From NCBI GenBank assembly GCA_050049355.1, contig JASFWK010000140.1, forward strand, positions 1 through 5,343: a DNA stretch of 5,343 nucleotides, written 5' to 3'. Both the position numbers and the translations under genes were made by a program. The notes beneath the pieces were generated by a model that was not told the origin of the DNA, did no database searches, and saw nothing but the letters and a program-made list of their open reading frames with translations. Positions 1 through 5,343 of the stretch are shown here, piece after piece. Source of the stretch: JASFWK01 sp050049355. GTDB taxonomy: Bacteria > Chloroflexota > Anaerolineae > B4-G1 > DUEL01. Position 1 is the first letter of the stretch. Each line of letters starts with the position of its first letter.

Positions 1-140
1 GCCGCAAGCCCGAGGTGAGTAGTTGTCCTTTTTCCTCACCGGTGGACTCTGCAGTTCCTGAATCGATCGATCGTCCGCCAAAGGCGCAGGGCGAGATTCT
101 CAGACAGTTTCTCGGGAAGGCGGGCTGAGATTTCCTGATC
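1..140. other. Non-coding flank after the operon; no gene seen
   Basis: No supportable coding frame or RNA gene is visible. The stretch holds three copies of the tetramer ATCG (62-73), a weak 6-bp stem (GGTGAG 14-19 with CTCACC 35-40) and the small hairpins near the lipoprotein stop. The end of the transcript may lie beyond the left edge. Confidence 0.5.
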
Positions 141-143
141 TCA
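126..143 (-). other. Small perfect hairpin over the lipoprotein stop codon
   Basis: TGAGAT (126-131) pairs with ATCTCA (138-143) around a 6-nt loop. A second 5-bp stem is CGAGA (92-96) with TCTCG (110-114). Neither is followed on the minus strand by a T-run, so neither qualifies as a classical intrinsic terminator. Confidence 0.25.
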
Positions 144-1007
144 CTCGACGTGGAGCGACTGGATCACCGCATCCAGCAGCGACAGCTCGGGTGCGAAGCT
201 AGATGGAGGCTGTGCATCGAGCTGCTGCTTCATATCCTGCAGGTAGCTCTCGAAGTTGCTCGCAAAGCCCTCCGGATCCCCGCCCGGAATGATCGACCCG
301 TCAGGCGGCAGAATGGCGTTGGATACCGGAAGAATGGCTGCCACGTAGTACTCCCCATTGTGCGTCAATCCCTGAAACGTGTAGAAGAGTTCGTCGTTGT
401 TGATCGGAATGGCGGCCTGGGAATACTGGGTGAGAAAGCGCACACCGGTTCCATCCTGGAAGTCGATGTAGCCTATGTGGGATCGGAGCATCTGGCCGGC
501 GTTGAACATAGGCAGGAAGGGAATCCCGCTTGGGGCTGCGGCTGGCCTGTCTGCCAGGAACTGCCTCAAGCCCGCGATGACCTGGGCGGCATCTGGATTG
601 GAAACTTCAAACTCGCCGACGGGATAGACGTAGATGCGCGGTTCGTGGAACGTCTCAGGCAGGATGTATCCCTCGAACACAAACTCGACGTGCTCTGGGA
701 CCGGCAGCCACGGCATGTCGTATTGGTCCTCCTCCATAGGCACGGTTTCTGCCCGCACATTCGCCGCGAGCGACGCATCGTAGGAGAAGCTAGTCCCCTG
801 GTAGATCACGTCGGGGGTCGGCGTATTCGTTGGCTGAGGCTCGGTCGTCGGCTCTGGCGGCGTGGTGGGCACATACACCGTTGGCTCTGGCGGCGACGTT
901 GGCACTCCGGGTATTCCGATTGGCAGGTCGCAGGCCAGAGCGCTCAGAAACAACACGAGTAGGGCCAGGAGCCCAGGAGTGGATCTCAGATTGCGCTTGC
1001 ACCACAT
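141..1007 (-). CDS. Lipoprotein with Pro/Thr/Glu-rich stalk, function unknown
   Basis: I do not recognise the family. The protein has 288 residues from the ATG at 1007, chosen because a strong AAGGAGG lies 6 nt upstream. An ATG at 1034 would add nine residues, lacks such a site and would overlap the nuclease gene by 8 bp. The N-terminus is basic (MWCKRNLR), followed by a hydrophobic core (GLLALLVLFLSALA, 12-25) and C26, a plausible lipidation cysteine, although the residue at -3 is Ala rather than the usual Leu. Residues 35-65 are a flexible stalk with a tandem 11-residue repeat and the string PTNTPTP. A folded domain follows from about 70 to 288, with aromatic, beta-type segments (HVEFVFEGYILPETFHEPRI, IYVYPV, GYIDFQDGTGVRFLTQYS, YYVAAILPVS) and a helical C-terminus. 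No enzyme motif is evident. It should be anchored at the outer face of the cytoplasmic membrane. It lies 19 bp after the nuclease gene, so co-transcription is likely, but a link to DNA repair is not implied by the protein itself. Confidence 0.85.
   Translation of the reverse strand: MWCKRNLRSTPGLLALLVLFLSALACDLPIGIPGVPTSPPEPTVYVPTTPPEPTTEPQPTNTPTPDVIYQGTSFSYDASLAANVRAETVPMEEDQYDMPWLPVPEHVEFVFEGYILPETFHEPRIYVYPVGEFEVSNPDAAQVIAGLRQFLADRPAAAPSGIPFLPMFNAGQMLRSHIGYIDFQDGTGVRFLTQYSQAAIPINNDELFYTFQGLTHNGEYYVAAILPVSNAILPPDGSIIPGGDPEGFASNFESYLQDMKQQLDAQPPSSFAPELSLLDAVIQSLHVE
840..905 (-). repeat. 33-bp tandem duplication coding an 11-residue stalk repeat in the lipoprotein
   Basis: Bases 840-872 and 873-905 agree at 24 of 33 positions, including a perfect 13-bp core GGCTCTGGCGGCG (850-862 and 883-895). 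In protein terms the units are VPTSPPEPTVY (residues 35-45) and VPTTPPEPTTE (46-56), 8 of 11 identical. This is a typical flexible spacer between lipid anchor and folded domain. Confidence 0.8.
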
Positions 1008-1013
1008 GACAAT

Positions 1014-1020
1014 CCTCCTT
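1014..1020 (-). promoter_or_regulatory. Strong ribosome binding site of the lipoprotein gene
   Basis: The minus strand reads AAGGAGG followed by a 6-nt spacer (ATTGTC) and the ATG at 1007. This near-perfect Shine-Dalgarno sequence decides the start at 1007 over the ATG at 1034. It falls in the 19-bp gap after the nuclease stop codon. Confidence 0.85.
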
Positions 1021-1026
1021 ACTTCA

Positions 1027-1860
1027 CTAACCATACTCTATCTCGGGAATCTGCTCGAAATCGAGCTCGAAGTCAAGATCCTCCCTCAACTCCGGCTCAT
1101 CTTCTGCCTCGTCGAACGGTCCCGCCTTGACGCCGCGTTGGCATAAGGAGCGATACGGGCAGTGGCGGCAGCGACGACGTTGACTGGTGAGAGGGAAGTC
1201 GCCCTCTTCCAGGTGCTTGATCTCCTCGATGAGTGAGGTCAGATAGACCCCATCCGCTTCATACTGAGCCGTGTCGTAGGCGAAGCGTTCTGGGTCGGAG
1301 GGGAAATTGGCGAACCAGTAGACCATCGACACCTGCTCGGGCTGCAAAGGTTGGCCCTGGTTCAGGTGGGAGCCAGCCTGAACCAGGAGGTATGGATAGA
1401 CGCGGGTCTGCAGCCGCTCGGCCAGCCACCTGCGTCGGGGACGTCTGCGAGAGGTCTTCCAGTCCACGATGACTGCCCGTCGTCCCGCGTCTATGGCCAC
1501 CAGATCGAACTTGGCTATCACCCGGTGGCCGTTCAAGGGAGCGGAGAGGACCACCTCGGGGTAGCGCGTTGTGGGCAGATCGGCTGGTGGCTCTTCCAGG
1601 TAGTTCCGCCACCAGCGGCGGAGGTCGTCTTGGGTCACGGTGTCCGATAGCTGCTCGGGCGAGATGGCTGACAAGTGTTGGTGGATCAGTCTGTGAAACG
1701 CAGCTCCCTGCCGAAGGAACCGTTCGTTCTCCAGCGGTGGTTCCGCCTCCAGGGCTGGCCAGGCCAACCGCTGGATGCGGCGCAGCTGGAACCGCTTTGG
1801 ACAGTCGACGTAGTCCTGAAGACTGGCCTGGCTGAATTGAAAGTCGACGGGGAAGGTCAT
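1027..1860 (-). CDS. PD-(D/E)XK nuclease with 4Fe-4S cluster (RecB/AddB/Cas4-type)
   Basis: A 277-residue stand-alone nuclease expected to cut single-stranded DNA with a divalent metal. Visible motifs are S10-Q-A-S-L-Q-D-Y-V-D-C20 at the N-terminus, GAAFHRLIH (52-60, H56), PEVVL (101-105, E102), AKFDLV (116-121, D119), VIVDWKTS (130-137, catalytic D133 and K135) and QTRVY (151-155, Q151/Y155). The C-terminal CRHCPYRSLC gives C231, C234 and C240, which with C20 match the C...CX2CX5C iron-sulfur pattern known from AddB and Cas4-like nucleases. A strongly acidic tail (247-277, 14 Asp/Glu of 31) follows. Its ATG shares four bases (ATGA) with the helicase stop, and AGGAG lies 8 nt upstream, so translation is probably coupled to the helicase. 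At 277 residues it is longer than typical Cas4 (about 200) and no cas genes are nearby. A partner role with the two upstream helicase-like proteins is the natural reading. Nuclease identity is firm from the motifs; substrate polarity is not visible. Confidence 0.93.
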   Translation of the reverse strand: MTFPVDFQFSQASLQDYVDCPKRFQLRRIQRLAWPALEAEPPLENERFLRQGAAFHRLIHQHLSAISPEQLSDTVTQDDLRRWWRNYLEEPPADLPTTRYPEVVLSAPLNGHRVIAKFDLVAIDAGRRAVIVDWKTSRRRPRRRWLAERLQTRVYPYLLVQAGSHLNQGQPLQPEQVSMVYWFANFPSDPERFAYDTAQYEADGVYLTSLIEEIKHLEEGDFPLTSQRRRCRHCPYRSLCQRGVKAGPFDEAEDEPELREDLDFELDFEQIPEIEYG

Positions 1861-4172
1861 TGGGTCTTCTCCTGCAATTGGCAGTCTGCATTTGCAGATT
1901 CGTCGATTTGCAGGTTTGTGGACTCGTGGAAGGCCTGCAGGGCGATGAAGGGCACCGCTGGCTGTTGGTCGCCACGTCGGCCGGTGTTCCAGGTGATGAT
2001 CAACTCCTTCTTTGCACGGGTGATGGCCACAAACAGCAGACGCAGCCGCTCCGCGACGTAGTCCAGCCGAGCCTCCTGGGTGGCCTTGCCCTCTTGATAT
2101 TCGGCAATTGGATCATTGGAGCGGAGGGCCTCCAGCTGGGCCAGTGCCTCGGCTTCGAGGTTGAGCCGGTCGCGTATGAACCATTTCTCGGAGATGAAGC
2201 TGTCATGGGGTAAGCCTGCTGGGAAGTTGTAGTTGTTGACCGACATCAGGTAGACTCGGTCCCACTCCAATCCCTTGGCTTTGTGCACAGTTGCCACGAC
2301 TGCCTTGCCCTTGTGTCTCTCTGGGTCGAAGCCAGTGTCCTCGCCGCTTAAGCCGAGGAAGCGGCGCTCGTTGCGGGCGATGACCGCCAGTTCCTGCGTG
2401 AGCTGGGGCAAGCGCCAGTCGGGGTGACTCTCGCTCGCCCGCCGCAGGACCACGGCCAGTTTGTGCGCCACGGCCAGGTCGGCCGGCTCCTCGAAGAGGT
2501 CCTGGGCCAGGGTGAGGATGAGCTGATCTATGGGAAGGAGCGTTGCCCCCTGCCATCGGCGAACCAGCTTGCGAAACGTGACCAGGTGCTGACGAACCTC
2601 TGGGGGTTCGTTGGCAAGCCCCGGATCATCCAGCCAGTCCCGCTCCACGCGGGGCCAGAGGAAGTCCTCGACCCGGCGACATTTGCGGATTGCCCTGGCA
2701 ATCCTCTGGAGGCGCACCTTGCCATCTTCATCTTCACGGTCATCCCGCCGCCACACCTTGTAGGCGAGCGCAAGCTTGACTGGAGAGGAGGGATCGGCCA
2801 GGTAGTTGACGATGTTGCCCAGAGCCCCTGCTGCCTCCCGGGTAGACCTCGTGCTGCGCAGGATCTCTATGTACTCAAGCCCGCGTCTCTTCAACTCGCT
2901 CGCCAACTCGAAGCCGCGCTGATTCCGCGGTACCAGCACCGCCACGGTCTCGTCGGGGTGATCGGGGAGCCACCGGGCCAGAGAGTCGGCAACCACCCGC
3001 AGTTCCTGCGCCGGGGTTAGCTTCCTGGCGAGAAGATGCACCTGGTTGGGATCATCGGGTGGGTTGGGCTGCGGATCGCCGGGCGGTGTGGGCTTGATGT
3101 GGGGAGGAGAGAGGGTAGTTCGAACGCCAGCCACTGGATGCTCCTCGCGTGTCCAATCTATCAGGTAGTTGGCGAGATTGATGATGGACTGGGTCGAACG
3201 CCCGGAGTTGGGCAACTCGCGCTTCTTGACCCCCGGTTCTTCGAGGAAGTCACGCAGATACTTTGGATCAGCCGTGGTGAAGGTCTCGTAGATGGCCTGG
3301 TTAGGATCGCCAACGCGCACCCAGTTCCCCAGAGCTCTTTCGCTCGGGGACGAAGAACTGTCGGGACCGGCCAGCAGCCGGAGGATCCTCTCCTGCAGCC
3401 GGCTGCTATCCTGCGCCTCGTCCTCCAGGATGAAGGGCCACCGATGGCGCAGCCGCTCCAGGTACTCGGGGTCCAGCTGAAGCGCCCGCAGCGCCAAGCG
3501 AATGAGATCGTCGAAGTCCACCGCGCCGCGATAGGCCAGCGCCCGCTGGTAGTCGGCGTAGATGGCCCAGCCCATCTCCGCCAGCGGGAGGGGTTGAGAG
3601 AGCTGATCCAGCTGCTCCCGAAGCTCGGTCGGGGTGATCTGCAGATCCTTGGCTTGCTTGATAAAGCTGAGAGCGATGTCGCTCACCAGGCTCGGCCAGC
3701 GATCGCGGCGTACCCAATCCCGTTTCCCCTCCTCCAGGTCGAGCGCGAGGAAGTGGTCGTCGGCGTTGGGATTGCCGCGCAGCCAGGCCTCAGCGGCATC
3801 CTGCCGAATCTGATCCGCCGCGCGCTCGTCCACAATCTGGAAATCGTCGGAAAGGCCCACCAGCGCTGGCCGCTCTCGCACGATGTCGTGGGCCAGGCCG
3901 TGCAGGGTGCGCACGCGATAGCCAAGATGGGGCAGCAGCCCGCGCCGCTCGGCGAAGTCGGCCACCCGTCCCGCGAAGTTGTCCACAGCGGAGTTGACCA
4001 GCGTCACCACCAGCACTTCCTGGTCGTCCTCCAACAGCCCGCTGTCGATCAGTTTAGCGGCCAGGTATGAAAGCGTGCAGGTCTTACCGCTTCCTGGCAC
4101 GGCCGAGACGCCCATCTTGCCAGCGGTGTAGTCCAGTACCTCCTGCTGTTTGGGACGGGGTTGGAATCTCAT
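1857..4172 (-). CDS. UvrD/RecB-type ATP-dependent 3'-5' DNA helicase (SF1A)
   Basis: A complete 771-residue helicase that would unwind or translocate on DNA using ATP in the cytoplasm. All SF1A motifs are present in order: Q motif PRPKQQ (5-10), Walker A AVPGSGKT (24-31), Ia VLVVTLVNSAVDNF (53-66), Ib RTLHGLAHDI (88-97), II ILEDEAQD (248-255), III VRVGDPNQAIY (285-295), IV LPNSGRST (320-327), V VATVHKAKGLEWDRVYL (626-642) and VI LLFVAITRAKKELII (712-726, arginine finger R719). Motif V with GLEWDRV favours the RecB/AddA side of the family. Motif IV has SGR where most relatives have NYR. A proline-rich stretch (355-376) lies between domains 1A and 2A. No nuclease is fused. The start at 4172 is the only sensible one, since the Q motif begins five residues later. 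The gene follows the helicase-like gene by 57 bp and overlaps the nuclease gene by 4 bp. The last ~22 residues (from 750) are encoded by degenerate repeats and are probably not part of the fold. Helicase assignment is secure; the in vivo pathway (recombination or break repair) is inferred. Confidence 0.96.
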   Translation of the reverse strand: MRFQPRPKQQEVLDYTAGKMGVSAVPGSGKTCTLSYLAAKLIDSGLLEDDQEVLVVTLVNSAVDNFAGRVADFAERRGLLPHLGYRVRTLHGLAHDIVRERPALVGLSDDFQIVDERAADQIRQDAAEAWLRGNPNADDHFLALDLEEGKRDWVRRDRWPSLVSDIALSFIKQAKDLQITPTELREQLDQLSQPLPLAEMGWAIYADYQRALAYRGAVDFDDLIRLALRALQLDPEYLERLRHRWPFILEDEAQDSSRLQERILRLLAGPDSSSSPSERALGNWVRVGDPNQAIYETFTTADPKYLRDFLEEPGVKKRELPNSGRSTQSIINLANYLIDWTREEHPVAGVRTTLSPPHIKPTPPGDPQPNPPDDPNQVHLLARKLTPAQELRVVADSLARWLPDHPDETVAVLVPRNQRGFELASELKRRGLEYIEILRSTRSTREAAGALGNIVNYLADPSSPVKLALAYKVWRRDDREDEDGKVRLQRIARAIRKCRRVEDFLWPRVERDWLDDPGLANEPPEVRQHLVTFRKLVRRWQGATLLPIDQLILTLAQDLFEEPADLAVAHKLAVVLRRASESHPDWRLPQLTQELAVIARNERRFLGLSGEDTGFDPERHKGKAVVATVHKAKGLEWDRVYLMSVNNYNFPAGLPHDSFISEKWFIRDRLNLEAEALAQLEALRSNDPIAEYQEGKATQEARLDYVAERLRLLFVAITRAKKELIITWNTGRRGDQQPAVPFIALQAFHESTNLQIDESANADCQLQEKTQ
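1869..1873 (-). promoter_or_regulatory. Ribosome binding site of the nuclease gene, inside the helicase coding end
   Basis: The minus strand reads AGGAG 8 nt before the nuclease ATG (1860). The site lies within the last codons of the helicase gene, which fits with termination-coupled initiation at the ATGA overlap (1857-1860). Confidence 0.7.
1890..1921. repeat. Two imperfect 16-bp direct repeats coding the tail of the helicase
   Basis: Plus-strand units ATTTGCAGATTCGTCG (1890-1905) and ATTTGCAGGTTTGTGG (1906-1921) agree at 13 of 16 positions. Just beside them, TGCAATT (1873-1879) and GGCAGTCTGCA (1880-1890) look like further decayed copies. The repeats encode residues around 751-761 of the helicase (STNLQIDESAN), beyond its last conserved motif. 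Confidence 0.6.
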
Positions 4173-4185
4173 ATCCGGATTAACG

Positions 4186-4190
4186 CTCCC
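4186..4190 (-). promoter_or_regulatory. Weak possible ribosome binding site of the helicase gene
   Basis: The only purine-rich match in the gap before the helicase ATG is GGGAG, 13 nt upstream of the start. That is longer than the usual 5-9 nt spacing, so initiation may be inefficient or may depend on ribosomes arriving from the upstream gene. Confidence 0.3.
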
Positions 4191-4191
4191 G

Positions 4192-4212
4192 ATGCGAACT
4201 GCGAATTGCGAA
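4192..4212. repeat. Three tandem 7-bp units (NTGCGAA) in the 57-bp gap before the helicase gene
   Basis: On the plus strand the units are ATGCGAA (4192-4198), CTGCGAA (4199-4205) and TTGCGAA (4206-4212), identical except for the first base. They lie wholly between the stop codon of the upstream helicase-like gene and the helicase ATG. The exact tandem spacing is visible directly; origin and function are unknown. Confidence 0.75.
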
Positions 4213-4229
4213 GGGGGAGTTGTGCAAGG

Positions 4230-5343
4230 TCAGGTCCTCTGTTCGGAGGGGAGGTCGCGCAGCACGCGCTGAATGGCCCAGAGCAGCGGTCCTTTCTGCT
4301 CGCCGCCGTGCTCATCCAGCTCGCTGAGGCCCAGGTAGATCTTACGGCGGCAGCGGCGGATCAGGCCCAATGCCAGGCGGTACAGTGCCTCCTGCCTGGT
4401 CTCATACTCGTCCGTGTCGGTCCAAGTCGACTCGCTGGGCCAGCCGCGGCTGAGCACGTAAGGGTGAGTAAGAGGCTGGCGAAGCCGCTCCCACCACCCA
4501 CTGCCTCCCACGTCGAGCCAGAACTGGTAATCGACCGGTCGGTTGCTCATCAAGAAGGTGTAGGCAGGGGCCAACAACACCGCGTCCTCCGGCTGGAGCC
4601 GCCAGCTGCGAAAGTACTGAGCGGCCACCACGCCATCTTCTACCATCTCGACGTATTCCTCTCCAAGAGTCTTCCCCTCGGCGGCGCTGCTCTCTGTCAC
4701 CCAGCGGAACTTCTGCACTGATTCGATCAGATTGGCGGCCACCTCACCGGCGTCATAATCCCTGTGAAAGCCGTAGCCTGCTTGCGACAGTACCTCGCCG
4801 AACAGCCGGCTCAGGAAGTGATCGAGTTCCGCCGGCGGTCCAGCGACGTATTCCTCGATCCAGATGCGTAGGCCCTCGTAGCGCTCGCCCAGCGCGTAGG
4901 TGAGGCGCTCTCTCATGTCGGGGTTGATGCGATCGAACGAAGTGAGGGCGGGCGCGCCCCCACGGACGCGGTAGACGATCTGGGCCAGGAGCTGGGCGCG
5001 CACCAGGTCCATCCCCTCGATCGCCTGCATCAAGGCGTAGGCCACGTCGAAGTGGGTGGGGCAGACTTCCCACTGTGGGTGAGAAACTCCCGCCAGGGTC
5101 AGCAGACACCGAGTCGCCGGTTCCTCCCGCAGGGCCCGCGAAGGACGGTGGGAGCGGACCGGAATCTCGCGCTGCTCCAGCCTGTTTGCCAGCGAGAAGC
5201 GGAGCGCGTCGGTCAGGAAGGGAGCCAGCACCACGATCTCCCCCGGCTGGACACCCTCCTCGTCCACAAGCGCGGCGATCTCCTCGGCGACCCAGTCGAG
5301 CATCTCCGGGTGGTAGCGGTGGTATTCATAAGAGAGGACCGAA
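4230..5343 (-). CDS. UvrD/RecB-superfamily helicase-like protein, C-terminal part (5' end outside window)
   Basis: The reading frame is open to the right edge, so the start lies outside. An ATG at 5303 is internal, because 13 sense codons precede it in frame. Residues are numbered from the first full codon in the window (370 seen). Residues 34-90 (EIVVLAPFLTDALRFSLANRL, then SRALREEP and LLTLAGVSHP) read like the start of domain 2A of SF1A helicases and AddB proteins (known pattern: IAVLVR.., then S..L...P...LL.LL). Residues 255-300 sit where motif V belongs but carry YTFLMSNRPVDYQFWLDV and PLTHPYVLSRGW instead of the usual T-H-x-x-K-G-L-E. Residues 320-340 (LALGLIRRCRRKIYLGLS) resemble motif VI and keep an arginine. 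No nuclease domain follows and the protein ends at SEQRT. It probably acts in the cytoplasm with the helicase and nuclease encoded 57 bp and 2.4 kb downstream. The ATPase half, including Walker A, is not visible, so activity cannot be judged. An AddB-like pseudo-helicase role is inferred. Confidence 0.82.
   Translation of the reverse strand, partial: SVLSYEYHRYHPEMLDWVAEEIAALVDEEGVQPGEIVVLAPFLTDALRFSLANRLEQREIPVRSHRPSRALREEPATRCLLTLAGVSHPQWEVCPTHFDVAYALMQAIEGMDLVRAQLLAQIVYRVRGGAPALTSFDRINPDMRERLTYALGERYEGLRIWIEEYVAGPPAELDHFLSRLFGEVLSQAGYGFHRDYDAGEVAANLIESVQKFRWVTESSAAEGKTLGEEYVEMVEDGVVAAQYFRSWRLQPEDAVLLAPAYTFLMSNRPVDYQFWLDVGGSGWWERLRQPLTHPYVLSRGWPSESTWTDTDEYETRQEALYRLALGLIRRCRRKIYLGLSELDEHGGEQKGPLLWAIQRVLRDLPSEQRT

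Noticed and set aside
1..143. Hairpins after the lipoprotein gene as a transcription terminator
   Set aside because: Stems are only 5-6 bp and none is followed by a T-run in the direction of transcription.
150..962. Open frame of 270 codons on the plus strand, opposite the lipoprotein gene
   Set aside because: Its product is Arg/His/Trp-rich without a domain, while the minus-strand frame has a signal peptide, a lipidation cysteine and a strong ribosome binding site.
1008..1034. Earlier ATG (1034) as start of the lipoprotein
   Set aside because: It would place nine acidic and mixed residues before the signal peptide, overlaps the nuclease gene and lacks a good ribosome binding site. The ATG at 1007 has AAGGAGG at ideal spacing.
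1027..1860. Nuclease as a CRISPR Cas4
   Set aside because: No cas gene or repeat-spacer array is in the window, the protein is longer than typical Cas4, and its neighbours are helicases.
3036..4070. Long open frame of 344 codons on the plus strand, opposite the helicase gene
   Set aside because: It lies antisense to a helicase with all motifs intact, shows no recognisable domain or ribosome binding site, and is the sort of frame that GC-rich coding DNA produces on its opposite strand.
4173..4232. Possible read-through fusion: the helicase-like gene and the helicase are in the same frame, separated by one TGA and 19 sense codons
   Set aside because: A short stop-free gap in one of three frames is expected by chance, the gap is filled with repeats, and the helicase begins naturally with its Q motif five residues after the ATG.
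1027..5343. A dedicated anti-phage defence system
   Set aside because: Helicase plus nuclease occurs in some defence systems, but no methylase, toxin, sensor domain, integrase or other island marker is visible. A housekeeping recombination role explains the parts better.

Overview
The window is GC-rich bacterial DNA (about 60% G+C by eye), densely coding, with every supported gene on the minus strand. The best guess for the source is a member of the Chloroflexota (Anaerolineae/Caldilineae type). The clue is the last gene, a lipoprotein whose cysteine is followed by a Pro/Thr/Glu stalk ending in a 'PTNTPTP' string, a style very common in secreted lipoproteins of that phylum. This is an inference from protein style, not a database match.

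Layout in transcription order (right to left): (A) 5343-4230, the 3' part of a gene whose start lies beyond the window edge. It looks like the C-terminal half of a UvrD/RecB-superfamily (SF1A) helicase-like protein with an eroded motif V. (B) 4172-1857, a complete 771-residue UvrD/RecB-type ATP-dependent DNA helicase with all canonical motifs. (C) 1860-1027, a 277-residue stand-alone PD-(D/E)XK nuclease of the RecB/AddB/Cas4 type with the four cysteines of a 4Fe-4S cluster. (D) 1007-141, a 288-residue lipoprotein of unknown function. Gaps are 57 bp (A-B), a 4-bp ATGA overlap (B-C) and 19 bp (C-D), so A-B-C and probably D form one operon. No promoter is visible, and transcription presumably starts upstream of the window.

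Functionally, A, B and C contain the parts of an AddAB/RecBCD-like double-strand-break resection machine, but distributed over three polypeptides: a helicase-like subunit, an active helicase and a separate iron-sulfur nuclease. In textbook AddAB the Fe-S nuclease domain is fused to the C-terminus of the helicase-like AddB. Here protein A ends without one and the nuclease is its own gene. This split arrangement is the most interesting point of the window.

Smaller observations are degenerate short repeats on both sides of helicase gene B (4192-4212 and 1873-1921, the latter forming the coding tail of B), an acidic C-terminal tail on the nuclease, a proline-rich insertion in the helicase, and an 11-residue tandem duplication in the lipoprotein stalk. 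Bases 1-140 contain no supportable gene and no convincing terminator. No RNA genes, CRISPR arrays or insertion sequences were seen.
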